Assembly (NCBI GenBank): GCA_963702765.1
Contig: CAVPEB010000057.1
Span: forward strand, 1-50,868
Reading direction: 5' to 3'
DNA: 50,868 nucleotides
Origin: DATMNR01 sp963702765
GTDB taxonomy: Bacteria > Chloroflexota > Ktedonobacteria > Ktedonobacterales > Ktedonobacteraceae
Shown here: piece after piece, positions 18,412 to 27,311 of the stretch
Numbering within the stretch: the first letter of the stretch is position 1
Layout: each line of letters begins with the position of its first letter
The notes under the pieces: generated by a model
The model's input: the letters and a program-made list of their open reading frames with translations, nothing else
Databases searched by the model: none
Told to the model about the DNA's origin: nothing
Made by a program: the position numbers and the translations under genes

Positions 18412-19179
18412 TCATCGAAACATATCGGTAGTGGGATCACGTAAAAGAGTTTTCGCGTTGCCTTCACCTGGCATATACTTATAACCACGAATAAGTGCGA
18501 CTGGAATGTGATCAATTTTTCCCATTACCAATTCGGCAGCTGATGCTAGTTCGTCTGCAACTGCGAGCACACTAGCATGAAGCTCATATCCATAGTGATC
18601 GTATTGCCCACGGTAGTCTACAATCGCTTCCATGCCAGACACCCCTATTGCCATATTGACCTGACCAGTACGCCAGGGGCGCCCCCAGGTATCTGAAATG
18701 ATTATTGCTATATCGAAAGAAGAGCCTTCACCTGAAAGCTCTTGTAAGTGCGTGCGTAGTTGTTGAGCAGAATAATCGGGATCGACTGGAAGCAAGGTGA
18801 TTGCTCGCGCTCCATTAACATTCGACTCATCTACACCAGCATTGGCACATATGAAACCATGTTTTGTCTCACAAATTAAGACACCATGATCCATACGCAC
18901 GATACGACGACTCTCACGAAGTACAACTTCAATATATGAAGCATCCTTATTACTTTCAACAGCAAGCGATCGAGCAAAATCTGATCCCTGAACATCATCA
19001 AGGTTGACTACGCTACCCTCTGCTTTTGAGACGATTTTCTGTGTTACAACGAGTACATCACCCTGCTGAAGCTCAATATCCTGGGTTTGCATGGCTTTAT
19101 AGATGATGAAACCCAGGTCGCTTTCTGGGGAAATATCGCCAATACCTTTGATAGGAATAATACTTAGTTCTTTGCTCAC
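18412..19179 (-). CDS. cofE: Coenzyme F420:L-glutamate ligase
   Basis: About 255 residues, the length of stand-alone CofE. Motifs: SIIPIKGIGDISPESDLG at the N terminus, VVTQKIVSKAEGSVVNLDDV, GVLICETKHGFICANAGVDESN, and IIISDTWGRPWRTGQVNMAIGVSGM. It adds L-glutamate residues to F420-0 using GTP. The frame runs to 19233, but GTG at 19179 lies just after TCAGGAGGCATTGG and gives the family N terminus. First gene of a six-gene operon behind a good promoter at 19205-19233. Confidence 0.92.
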   Translation of the reverse strand: MSKELSIIPIKGIGDISPESDLGFIIYKAMQTQDIELQQGDVLVVTQKIVSKAEGSVVNLDDVQGSDFARSLAVESNKDASYIEVVLRESRRIVRMDHGVLICETKHGFICANAGVDESNVNGARAITLLPVDPDYSAQQLRTHLQELSGEGSSFDIAIIISDTWGRPWRTGQVNMAIGVSGMEAIVDYRGQYDHYGYELHASVLAVADELASAAELVMGKIDHIPVALIRGYKYMPGEGNAKTLLRDPTTDMFR

Positions 19180-19204
19180 CCAATGCCTCCTGACTAACAT
19201 TGCT

Positions 19205-19233
19205 ATTATACGGTGTACGACCTGATACTGCAA
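19205..19233 (-). promoter_or_regulatory. Sigma-70-type promoter for the cofE operon
   Basis: On the minus strand TTGCAG, 17 bp spacer, TATAAT, followed about 25 nt later by the GTG of cofE with AGGAGG between. The -10 is a perfect consensus. Confidence 0.6.
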
Positions 19234-19380
19234 ATTGTGAAGTATCGTATAACTTGTAAGATCTGGCTTAGTGAAAAGGTATTAGTAATCCCCTGTGAAG
19301 GTTTGAAATGCTTTTAACCAATAATTATAAGTGATGGTTTATAATACCAGTAGCACGTTAGAAGGAGGTTCAGTCCTTGT

Positions 19381-20325
19381 ATGAGTGACATATCGTTAGT
19401 CAGATCGGCAAACACGGCCAGTGGAGGATTACATTACTTCTGGGCAATAGGTGACCTGCACTATTGTGCAAATGATCAGTGGAACGCTTTTCATATTCAG
19501 CGTCTTGCTCCGATGTTCTCAGACTTACGATCACTTTGGGCAGAGGAGGGAACACCAGCTTTTTGCGTATCTCCAGGTGATATTATCGAGTTGAATACGC
19601 CTGAGAACTTCCAGTTAGCGAAGAAGCAAATGACTACCTTGCTAGGGGAGATACCGTTTTATCCAGGGCTTGGTAATCATGAGTTATATTCTGAAAATTC
19701 TGAAAGTGAAGATCACCTTATCGAAGACTTTACAGCATTTTGGGGAAAACCTATACGTTATTATTGGGTGGAAGGGGAAGTGCTTTATATCATGCTTGAT
19801 CCGATCGGATATCCAGAACCATATTTAACACAAGAATCTCTCGCTTTCCTCCAAACAGCACTTTCAAAGCACCCAGGTTATTTCTCTGTCATCTTTTGCC
19901 ATTGTCCTCTCTACAATACTGTTTTAGATCGTGATCCTGTAAGAGTACTTGATTATCATTCATTAGATCCTTTTTTCTCACTCAAAAATTCTAAAGATGT
20001 GAGAACTATCCTGGGAAAATATAAGCATGTTGGGCTGTTTATTAGTGGACATACACATTCAGGTTGGGGCGCCCCGGATCTTGTGAAAACTGAGACATTG
20101 AACGGACATACAGTTAGTTTTGTGAACTTGATGTCACCATGGTATACTGGCTTCCACAAAGGAGCGGCTCTGAATGAAGAGGGAACGATATTTGAATTTG
20201 ATCCTGATGTTCCTGATTTGATAATTTCATTCGCCTTTCAGATCTACCGTAATCAAGCTCTGATACGATTACGTGACCATAGATCCCGTAGCTGGTTGGC
20301 TGAATGGAATATCCCACTCATCTAA
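19381..20325 (+). CDS. Calcineurin-like metallophosphoesterase
   Basis: 314 residues with the binuclear-metal phosphoesterase motif series: AIGDLHY (GDxH), VSPGDIIE (GDxxE), GLGNHELY (GNHE), IFCHCPLY and ISGHTHSGWG (GHTH). No signal peptide is seen, so it should act in the cytoplasm. AGAAGGAGGTT lies about 10 nt before the ATG. Divergent from cofE. Substrate unknown (nucleotide, phospholipid or protein phosphate are all possible). Confidence 0.82.
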   Translation: MSDISLVRSANTASGGLHYFWAIGDLHYCANDQWNAFHIQRLAPMFSDLRSLWAEEGTPAFCVSPGDIIELNTPENFQLAKKQMTTLLGEIPFYPGLGNHELYSENSESEDHLIEDFTAFWGKPIRYYWVEGEVLYIMLDPIGYPEPYLTQESLAFLQTALSKHPGYFSVIFCHCPLYNTVLDRDPVRVLDYHSLDPFFSLKNSKDVRTILGKYKHVGLFISGHTHSGWGAPDLVKTETLNGHTVSFVNLMSPWYTGFHKGAALNEEGTIFEFDPDVPDLIISFAFQIYRNQALIRLRDHRSRSWLAEWNIPLI

Positions 20326-20393
20326 GAAGTCTAGTGTATTTGCTGCTATCTTGAAACTTCCTATCCTCCAAATTCGCATACTATTTAGAGTGA

Positions 20394-20541
20394 AGAGAGT
20401 TAGCTATAGTTCCAACTTCAATCGTCGGCCATGCTTTTTGGAAAGAAGAAAATAACGTCAGGACGCCAAAGTCAACTTCCTCAATTCTTCAAAAATCTTG
20501 GTTTGCTTGGCGGTCTTTTACTTGTACTTACAGAAAAATAG
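20394..20541 (+). pseudogene. Remnant of a DoxX-family gene (C-terminal end)
   Basis: Not an intact gene. One frame reads LAIVPTSIVGHAFWKEENN (20400-20456) and another frame continues LPQFFKNLGLLGGLLLVLTEK and stops at 20541. Together they match the end of DoxX membrane proteins, in which a (G)HxFW motif is followed by an FLKNLxxxGGLLL helix. At least one frameshift separates the pieces, and upstream sequence has stops in every frame. It is the main content of the 326-nt gap between the phosphoesterase and PIG-L genes. Confidence 0.55.
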
Positions 20542-20567
20542 TGACATACTGAAATTGCTATACCTAT

Positions 20568-20597
20568 GGCACTCCTGCACCAGCCGCGAGGGGTGCC
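20568..20597 (+). terminator. Hairpin, possible terminator
   Basis: GGCACTCC pairs with GGGGTGCC (8 pairs, one G-U) around a 14-nt loop and is followed by CTTTGTGTT. It ends the DoxX relic and precedes the PIG-L gene. Weak T tract. Confidence 0.4.
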
Positions 20598-20651
20598 CTT
20601 TGTGTTGATATAGTGAGAAAAAGCATTTTTAGAGGAGAAAGAAGATAGACT

Positions 20652-21392
20652 TTGAGCGAGCTAGAACAACAGCAGAATAAAGTTGCTATGGTGATTGTTG
20701 CACATCCTGATGATGCAGAGTTTGCAGTGGCCGGATCTGTCGCTACATGGGTGCGCGATGGATGGGATGTCTATTATGTTATTTGCACAGATGCTACAGG
20801 TGGGGGACCAGACGAGGCTACCGATGTTGGTCCAGCTGCAAAGCGTATGATTTCTGAAACCAGGAAGAGTGAGCAACGAGCAGCTGGTGTCGTACTTGGG
20901 TTGAAGGGCGTCTTTTTTCTTGATTATCCAGATGGACAATTGCAGCCTTCTATTGAACTGAGACGTGACCTGGTTCGTCTTTTACGTACGTATCGTCCAT
21001 CTCGTGTCTTTTGCCAATCACCTGAAAGAACTTGGACACCGACACTTATATTAGGTCGTTATCATTCAGATCATCTTGCAGCAGGTCAGGCGACTCTTGC
21101 GGCAATTTACCCCATGTCACAGAACCCATGGGACTTTCCAGAACTGCTTGATGAAGGTTTGCTACCTCATAAAATATCTGAAATTTATATTGCAGGCGCG
21201 CCAAATATCAATCATTTTGTCGATATCACAAATGTGATGGAGATAAAGATCGAAGCGCTGCTCTGTCACGCAAGCCAGTTCATTGGAAGAACAGAGGATG
21301 TGGAGAAGATGGTCAGATCACGTATCGCTGAACTTGGTGCCAAGTATGGTGTGGCATTTGCTGAAGAATTTCACCGAACAGAGAATAGATAA
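20652..21392 (+). CDS. PIG-L/LmbE family deacetylase
   Basis: 246 residues with the zinc-site motifs of LmbE-like N-acetylglucosaminyl deacetylases: VIVAHPDDAEFAVAG near residue 14 and the C-side histidines in RYHSDHLAAG. Probable role is removing an acetyl (or other acyl) group from an amino sugar conjugate; the substrate is unknown. The start TTG at 20652 is the only one giving room before the AHPDD strand, but its AGAGGAGAAAG site is farther away than usual; ATG at 20688 is the alternative. Confidence 0.83.
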   Translation: MSELEQQQNKVAMVIVAHPDDAEFAVAGSVATWVRDGWDVYYVICTDATGGGPDEATDVGPAAKRMISETRKSEQRAAGVVLGLKGVFFLDYPDGQLQPSIELRRDLVRLLRTYRPSRVFCQSPERTWTPTLILGRYHSDHLAAGQATLAAIYPMSQNPWDFPELLDEGLLPHKISEIYIAGAPNINHFVDITNVMEIKIEALLCHASQFIGRTEDVEKMVRSRIAELGAKYGVAFAEEFHRTENR

Positions 21393-21437
21393 GATTCCCC
21401 TTGCTAATTTGTATTCGTATGTGCCATACTTTAAATA

Positions 21438-21604
21438 GAGACCTTCGGGGCAGGGTGTAATTCCCGACCGGCGGTAATGTAAACATATGATAATGTTTAT
21501 AAAGCCCGCGAGTCTATAACTGGTTAAATTGATATCTCGCCAGTTGTTTGACAGATTCGGTGTGAATCCGAAGCCGACGGTTAAAGTCCGGATGGGAGAA
21601 GGTT
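21438..21604 (+). promoter_or_regulatory. FMN riboswitch (RFN element)
   Basis: All RFN core segments are present in order: CTTCGGGGCAGGGTG with ATTCCCGACCGGCGGTAAT, AGCCCGCGAGTC, the variable hairpin, GGTGTGAATCCGAAGCCGAC, GGTTAAAGTCCGGATGGGAGAAGG. It lies about 185 nt upstream of ribX, consistent with FMN-dependent shut-off of riboflavin uptake. Confidence 0.95.
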
Positions 21605-21626
21605 TAGCAAAAGTGCGGATCACCAT

Positions 21627-21651
21627 ACCTTGTCGTTCTCAACGACAGGGT
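21627..21651 (+). terminator. Expression-platform hairpin behind the FMN riboswitch
   Basis: ACCTTGTCGTT pairs with AACGACAGGGT (11 pairs, one G-U) around CTC. It sits 22 nt after the riboswitch core. It is followed by TGTCAGATTATTATT rather than a clean T run, so it could be a terminator or part of an alternative fold. Confidence 0.5.
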
Positions 21652-21788
21652 TGTCAGATTATTATTCAGTGGACTATCCGTATTGCTCTCCTTATGTCTC
21701 CCTCTAAGCCTCCCAGGTAAGTTGAATTGATGGTATTTCTATGTCTTTAGAGAATACTTGTCAGTATAGCTTTGACCGAGGGAAGTCA

Positions 21789-22655
21789 ATGAGTGTAACA
21801 ACAACTACAGAGAATGAATCGTTTGAATTGCAAGAAACAGCATCTAACGGTAGTAGAAAACTATCATCTGGCATCAGACGTTCGCGTACAACGCATATCG
21901 CTACACAACGTGCGATGTTGATAGTCCCTCCTCTTGCACTTGCTCTAGTCTTAATAATAAGTTGGTTTGTAGGTACTGCCACGGGAAGAGTACCGGACTT
22001 TATATTACCAGCTCCCCGAGATGTGTTTGCTACATTGGTTGATGGCCTCCGATCAGGTCTATTCTTTAGCAATGCACTTGTGACTATTCAAGAAAGTTTG
22101 TTGGGATTTTTGCTTGGAGTTATCATAGCCTTGCCGATAGGCTATGCCATAGCGAAATCCCGCTTGCTTGCTGCTACAGTGCAACCATATCTCGTTGCAG
22201 GGCAGGCCATTCCAGCAATTGTGATTGCACCGGTGCTTGTGCTCTGGTTAGGTTATGGATTGTTGCCAATCACCATCCTTTGTATGCTGGTAGTGCTTTT
22301 TCCCATGGTAATTACAACTGCACTGGGAGTGCAGACCATCGATACAATTTATACAGATGCTGCGCGTGTCGAGGGGGCTTCGGGCTGGTCTATGCTGGCA
22401 CATATTGAGTTTCCATTAGCATTGCCTGCTATTCTCGCAGCATTACGAATTGGTCTTACTCTGTCCATCACGGGAGCACTTGTTGGAGAATTCGTGAGCA
22501 ATAGTGGCCAGGGACTTGGCGCATTAGTGTTTGAGGCCAAAGATCAATTTAATGCACCGTTGTTGTTTGCAACACTCATTTTTCTCGCCGGGTTAGCATC
22601 TGTATATTATGGCGCATCCTGGCTGCTCATTAAACTGGCCGAAATCGTTTATTAA
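21789..22655 (+). CDS. ribX: Riboflavin ABC transporter permease RibX-like
   Basis: About 288 residues: a long polar N terminus, then some six membrane helices with the ABC-permease EAA loop (RVEGASGWSMLAHIEFPLALPAILAALRIGL). It belongs to the SsuC/ThiX-type permeases. RibXY systems with FMN riboswitches are known from Chloroflexota, and the riboswitch here supports riboflavin as substrate. ATG at 21789 has GAGGGAAG upstream; the ATG at 21741 lacks a site. No ATPase gene accompanies it here. Confidence 0.85.
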   Translation: MSVTTTTENESFELQETASNGSRKLSSGIRRSRTTHIATQRAMLIVPPLALALVLIISWFVGTATGRVPDFILPAPRDVFATLVDGLRSGLFFSNALVTIQESLLGFLLGVIIALPIGYAIAKSRLLAATVQPYLVAGQAIPAIVIAPVLVLWLGYGLLPITILCMLVVLFPMVITTALGVQTIDTIYTDAARVEGASGWSMLAHIEFPLALPAILAALRIGLTLSITGALVGEFVSNSGQGLGALVFEAKDQFNAPLLFATLIFLAGLASVYYGASWLLIKLAEIVY

Positions 22656-22707
22656 TGATCGTGTGTATCCTGAAAAGGTAGAAACTTTTGAATTGGAGAG
22701 TTCACAA

Positions 22708-23727
22708 ATGCAAGTCCGACATCGTCCATCTTTTTTGCAATCAATTTCTTTGTTTTTTTTTCTACTGACATTGGTGCTAGCTGCTTGTGGTGGGGCATCA
22801 ACCTCAAATAACACGGGATCGTCAACTGATACTTCATTGAAGAATGTTTCTATTGGACTAGGCTATATTCCCGATATTCAATTTGCACCGTTTTATGTAG
22901 CCCAGAGTAAGGGGTATTACAAAGCTGCTGGTCTCAATGTGACGTTCCATCATGGCTTTGTGAATGATGTGATTGGCTCAATGGTATTGGGACATGATAA
23001 CTTTGCCTTTGCCACAGGAGATGAAGAATTGGTAGCACGTAGTAAAAACCTGCCTGTGGTCAACGTCGCAACAATCTATCAACGCTACCCAGTTAGCTTG
23101 ATCGTTCCTGCTAATTCGTCTATTCATACTTTGGCTGATCTCAAAGGCCATACGATTGGCGAACCAGCTCCTTACGGTGCGACACATATTGGGTTATTGG
23201 CACTGCTCTACCAGGCACATCTATCACTCTCTGATGTGCATGTTACAGAGATTGGATTCACCCAGGTAACGGCCCTGCTTACTCATAAATTTGATGCCGT
23301 TGTAGGCTATTCAAATAATGAGCCAATCCAATTGAGCAATCACGGCTTGCAGGTTCGCACTTTCGATGTTTCTGACTATCAACCTTTGATCTCTAATGGT
23401 ATCATTACTACCGAGAGTACCTTACACAACCAACCAGATGTTGTGCGTAGCTTTGTGCAAGCAACTATAAAGGGGCTAAAAGAAGTAATTGCGAATCCGA
23501 ATGAGGCAGTTCAAATCAGTCAAAGTTATGTGCAAGGTCTGGACACTACCAATGCGATGAGCGTTTTGGAGGCGACAATCCCTATTTGGCAAGGCAATGG
23601 CCAGCACCCTCTAGGATACAACGACAAAGCCAACTGGCAATCTATGGAGCAGTTTCTTGTATCTCAAAAAATTATACCGGCTGTCCAAGACATTTCACAG
23701 GCATATTCTAATACAAGTTTGTCCTAG
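22708..23727 (+). CDS. ribY: Riboflavin-binding lipoprotein RibY-like (NMT1/THI5 substrate-binding domain)
   Basis: 339 residues. A lipoprotein signal ends LVLAACGGAS (lipobox Cys about residue 29), followed by a Ser/Thr-rich linker and an NMT1/THI5-type periplasmic-binding fold: SIGLGYIPDIQFAPFYVAQSKGYY, GEPAPYGATHIGLL, FDAVVGYSNNEPIQL. ATG at 22708 follows GGAGAG; 52 nt after ribX. With the FMN riboswitch this points to riboflavin capture outside the membrane. An IS4-type transposase relic follows immediately after. Confidence 0.85.
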   Translation: MQVRHRPSFLQSISLFFFLLTLVLAACGGASTSNNTGSSTDTSLKNVSIGLGYIPDIQFAPFYVAQSKGYYKAAGLNVTFHHGFVNDVIGSMVLGHDNFAFATGDEELVARSKNLPVVNVATIYQRYPVSLIVPANSSIHTLADLKGHTIGEPAPYGATHIGLLALLYQAHLSLSDVHVTEIGFTQVTALLTHKFDAVVGYSNNEPIQLSNHGLQVRTFDVSDYQPLISNGIITTESTLHNQPDVVRSFVQATIKGLKEVIANPNEAVQISQSYVQGLDTTNAMSVLEATIPIWQGNGQHPLGYNDKANWQSMEQFLVSQKIIPAVQDISQAYSNTSLS

Positions 23728-23745
23728 AAATGCGCTTGTAAGGTT

Positions 23746-23772
23746 AAGGCAAGTCCGATTTAGGACTTGGCC
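23746..23772 (+). repeat. Inverted repeat between ribY and the transposase relic
   Basis: AGGCAAGTCC pairs with GGACTTGGCCT (one bulged G) around GATTTA. It lies right at the junction of ribY and the broken transposase frame, so it may be a transcription terminator of ribY or part of the IS sequence. No T tract follows on the + strand. Confidence 0.35.
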
Positions 23773-24819
23773 TAGAGACAGAGGTGAAAAGACTCAAAGA
23801 GGCAGGAAAAAGAATCCTGTGTATTTGGGATGGGAGTGTGGTAGAAAAGCCTGAAAGTAGTGCAGCAGAAGGACTCTGTCCGGTTATCTCAAGTAAAGCC
23901 AAACGACTGAATCGCTCAAAAAAAGGACAGGTGTTCAACATGCCAGCAGCACGACCGGTGCTGGTGACGGGAATGCATTGGACAGGCGCATTCATTGCAG
24001 GGCTCGAAGGAATTCCTAAAATAGCCTTGATGAGTTGGTGGACAACCAAAGGGACCTATGCAACACAGACCAGAAAGCAGGAAGAGGAGATGCTACGCAC
24101 ATGTATCAGGAAATGGGGTGATCTTCTTCTTCATGTGTTTGATCGCGGATATGCATCTGGTCCATGGATACAGGTGCTTCAGACACTGAAGGTAAAATTC
24201 GTGATCAGATGGATCAAAAAGCACACATTTGTTGATAGTAATGGAGTGGAAAAGAAATTATGGGAGATTGGCCGAGGGAAAAAGTATCGTGCGCATACAG
24301 AACTCTTTGATGTGGCGACCGGACAAAAAATGCCATGTGATATTTGGTGGACACAGGTCTGGCATGCAAGTTATGCGTATCCCCTGTTTTGCGTCAAAGT
24401 CAGAGTGAAGAAAAAGATCTGGTACCTGATTACCAATGAGCCTGTCAAAACGGCAGCGCAGGCGTGGGAGATTGTTTTTACGTATAAGAGACGCTGGCAA
24501 ATTGAAACGAGTTTTCGCTATGGAAAATGCGAGTTAGCCATGGAAAGTCCGCGCCTGTGGGCGTTTGAAAATCGTCTCAAGCTTCTTTCAATCGTCACAC
24601 TCGTGTACGCATTCCTTCTTCATCTTCTTGAGCCATTGTATAGAGATTGTGTCCAATCCGTCTTGCGTCTCAAATGCCATCGAACCGGAAAGCGGTGTCG
24701 AGATATTCTCGTACCGCTTTCCCGATTACGCTGGGCGATCAGTCGCCTTTGGGACGACTATCACCCCACTCTTGGAGCAATTTGGACTTGCCTGATTTCG
24801 GTGAGCTTCTACGATCCTT
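23748..24819 (+). pseudogene. IS4-family transposase remnant (both ends lost)
   Basis: DDE transposase core: first Asp in ILCIWDGSVVEKPES, second Asp in HVFDRGYASG, and the IS4 Y(2)R(3)E(6)K signature in YKRRWQIETSFRYGK. The open frame begins without the usual N-terminal region right after ribY, with GTG at 23784 the first possible start. It loses similarity near 24819, after which the frame (to 24968) is only the antisense of the dioxygenase gene. No terminal inverted repeats or target duplication could be recognised. Probably an inactive fragment. Its insertion may have removed whatever followed ribY. Confidence 0.75.
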
Positions 24820-25800
24820 TTAAACGAGAGTCTTCAGATCAACTGGTGAAATCGGCTTTAGTTGTGCCTCGATTTCTTGCCGATGTGGTTCCAGGAAAGG
24901 TGGAAGTGAGAGCCGTTCTCCCAGAGTGGAAACTTCTTCGTCTACATCAAATCCTGGCCCATCCGTAGCAATCTCGAACAACACTCCTCCAGGCTCACGG
25001 AAGTAAATTGAGCGAAAGTAGAACCGATCAATCACAGGGGTCACAGATGGATAAACCTCAGCGATATGATTTCTCCATAGTCGATGCTCCTCATCGTTAG
25101 GAGTGCGGAAAGCTACATGGTGAACACCGCCGATCCCAACGAAACGTCGAATAGGCCATTCGGGTCTAAGCTCGACGTACACCTCTTTGCCTGGACCACC
25201 TATGCCGACTTCAAAGATATTCATTGTTGTTTGATGAGATGTTTGATACGTGCGGCTCAATCTGAAACCAAGCACTTCTGTGAGGAAACGTTTTGTAGGT
25301 TCAAGTTTGCCCATAGCAAGCCGAACTGAGGTGAAGCCATGGATAGCCATTTCAAAAGGAACAGGGTTCTTAGGCCATGGAGTGTATTCCAGTTTGCCTT
25401 CATCATCTACAAGTTCAAGATGCTGTCCCTCTGGATCGGTAAAGGGAAGTACAAGACGACCATCTTCGCCACTTGTTTGAATGCCTTGATGAGTAATTTG
25501 AAAATCGTCCAGACGTTTGACCCACCAATTTAGAGCATCTGAACCAGTTACTCCTAGTGAGATTGCCGAGACTGTCCCAATACCCTGATGATGATGTCCA
25601 GCATCAGGCCAATCGAAAAATGTCAGGTCTGTGCCTGGATGACCAAGCTCATCACCGTAAAAGAGGTGGTAAGCCGAAACATCGTCTTGATTCACGGTTT
25701 TCTTGGTTAAACGCATGCCAAGAACCTGCGTGTAAAATGCGACATTTAGCGATGCATTTCCTGTAACAGCGGTTATATGATGAATACCATGTAACTCCAT
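24820..25800 (-). CDS. Ring-cleaving dioxygenase (glyoxalase/VOC fold, MhqA/MhqO type)
   Basis: 326 residues with two vicinal-oxygen-chelate modules. Metal-site pattern: GIHHITAVTGNA at the N terminus, GIGGVHHVAFRTPND in the second half, and GGVLFEIATDGPGF (Glu ligand) near 270. The ending LPPFLEPHRQEIEAQL is the usual C terminus of this family. Members are linked to quinone or hydroquinone detoxification. Monocistronic on the minus strand. The transposase relic abuts its stop codon, but the protein looks complete. Confidence 0.85.
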   Translation of the reverse strand: MELHGIHHITAVTGNASLNVAFYTQVLGMRLTKKTVNQDDVSAYHLFYGDELGHPGTDLTFFDWPDAGHHHQGIGTVSAISLGVTGSDALNWWVKRLDDFQITHQGIQTSGEDGRLVLPFTDPEGQHLELVDDEGKLEYTPWPKNPVPFEMAIHGFTSVRLAMGKLEPTKRFLTEVLGFRLSRTYQTSHQTTMNIFEVGIGGPGKEVYVELRPEWPIRRFVGIGGVHHVAFRTPNDEEHRLWRNHIAEVYPSVTPVIDRFYFRSIYFREPGGVLFEIATDGPGFDVDEEVSTLGERLSLPPFLEPHRQEIEAQLKPISPVDLKTLV

Positions 25801-26121
25801 ATTTATTCAGCCTTTCAAAACGTATGATCCCTGCATGGGTATGGAAACGAAGTCTCTGTATCTTTTACAAAGTAAAACGCACATGCAGCTATCGCACTCT
25901 TTGAGTGCATGAGAGTTATTTGACAAAGATAACAATTTTTGTCAGTAGCTTCACAAAGCCAAATTACCCTCAATCATTATACACCACACAGTTATGGATG
26001 TGAGGCTTCTACCAATCTTCATTCATGATGGTAACAGGTAAGTTTGTAAACCAAAGTGTTTCGTAGTGTCAATGCTCTTCTCGAAGTAGCTGATAGGAAG
26101 GGCCTCACATAATTATTATGG
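25801..26121. other. Intergenic region with two inverted repeats
   Basis: No gene recognised. Two hairpin-forming repeats lie 52-143 nt upstream of the dioxygenase start: GCACTC-TTT-GAGTGC at 25894-25908, and TGACAAA...TTTGTCA at 25921-25944. Either could be an operator for the dioxygenase gene. The remainder towards 26121 shows nothing I can name. Confidence 0.4.
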
Positions 26122-27303
26122 TCATGCTACCCATCGATGACTGATTAAAAGGATAATGTTCACAGCGAATAATGGAAGAATTAATGCGATGACGGCTTGA
26201 TTAAAGCGAGGCCGTTTACCCCATAATGCAAATATTGCAGTAATAGGGAAAATTGCCATCATATAACGTGGCTGGGAAGCTAATGGCTCTATGCTTTGAG
26301 GGAAACTGAGGGAGAAGAGGATTAATGCAAGCGCAAAGAGCGCATAATGGAGAGGTATATATTTCCAACCAAGAACAAGTGTGATAAGTGGAATGAGGGT
26401 AAAGCTCAAATCGAGCAAATTTTGTATTTTAACATTATCAAAGTTTGTTGTTGCAAAAACTGTGCTAAACGCAGCAATTATCCCAACCCAGGGGAAGTTG
26501 AGGTGGCGATGCCAATGGAAGGTTCCTTCCTGGGAGATGAACATCAAGGGGTTACCTGTAGCATAACCCAAGTAGATCATATATACCAGGACTCCAGCAG
26601 GTATCAATATCAACGGAGCTAATGCATTAAGTTTTTCTCTCCAACTGTGTTGTGCCCGTTCAGATATGATCCAGAATCGCTGTACATAGACGACCAGATA
26701 CGGAATTGCTAAGATCATACCTGACGAACGTGTTAGCATTGCTAAGAAACCAAGCGACCCTGCCAACCACCAATCAAGTGGTTTACCTCGTCGGAGTAGC
26801 AAAAAAATGCCAATACTTAGGAGAAGGAAAAGTGACTCTGTATACCCAAGAAAGAAGAATATTGCATAGGGTGAAAATGCGATATAAAAGAGCGCTCTAC
26901 GGGCTGTATCTGGCTCGAAATCAACCGCCAATAAGCGATAAAGTAAGACCAGAACAAAATAGAAGCAGATATTCGCAATTACAATTCCCGCGAAATAATA
27001 GGAATTGGGAAATGAGCTGCCAAGGAGTATCCCACCGAAATGTTCGAGTAATGGCCAGAAAGGGAAAAATGCCGTGTCAGGTAGGTACGTATAACCATGG
27101 TGTGCGATATTTACATATGCTACCGCATCCCAACGATACCAGGCTGTGAAGCAAGGATCGAAAGAGGCTCTACAAGCATCCGGCAGAGTTTGTCCAGCCT
27201 GAGGCAATAATACAATGCCGATACTGCTCACTAATAATATGATCAGGCGGCTCAGGCTAAATATCCACGCTGCTTCTTTCCAGGCGACTCTTGATCCTTG
27301 CAT
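26122..27303 (-). CDS. Mannosyltransferase-like multi-pass membrane protein (PIG-V family)
   Basis: 393 residues with about ten hydrophobic helices. The first extracytoplasmic loop carries FTAWYRWDAVAYVNIAHHGY, the W-x-R-W-D-x-x-x-Y acidic motif of PIG-V/GT-C mannosyltransferases, followed by FFPFWPLLEH. Later, FSPYAIFFFLGYTESLFLLLSIG is also typical. Likely uses a lipid-linked sugar donor outside the membrane. Starts 8 nt after the ileS stop, so it is the third gene of the T-box operon, which is an odd partner for tRNA synthesis genes. Confidence 0.8.
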   Translation of the reverse strand: MQGSRVAWKEAAWIFSLSRLIILLVSSIGIVLLPQAGQTLPDACRASFDPCFTAWYRWDAVAYVNIAHHGYTYLPDTAFFPFWPLLEHFGGILLGSSFPNSYYFAGIVIANICFYFVLVLLYRLLAVDFEPDTARRALFYIAFSPYAIFFFLGYTESLFLLLSIGIFLLLRRGKPLDWWLAGSLGFLAMLTRSSGMILAIPYLVVYVQRFWIISERAQHSWREKLNALAPLILIPAGVLVYMIYLGYATGNPLMFISQEGTFHWHRHLNFPWVGIIAAFSTVFATTNFDNVKIQNLLDLSFTLIPLITLVLGWKYIPLHYALFALALILFSLSFPQSIEPLASQPRYMMAIFPITAIFALWGKRPRFNQAVIALILPLFAVNIILLISHRWVA

Positions 27304-27311
27304 TCTTTTGA

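Noticed and set aside
26706..27149. 147-codon + strand frame antisense to the mannosyltransferase
   Set aside because: Shadow of a well-supported membrane protein gene; sequence has no domain features.
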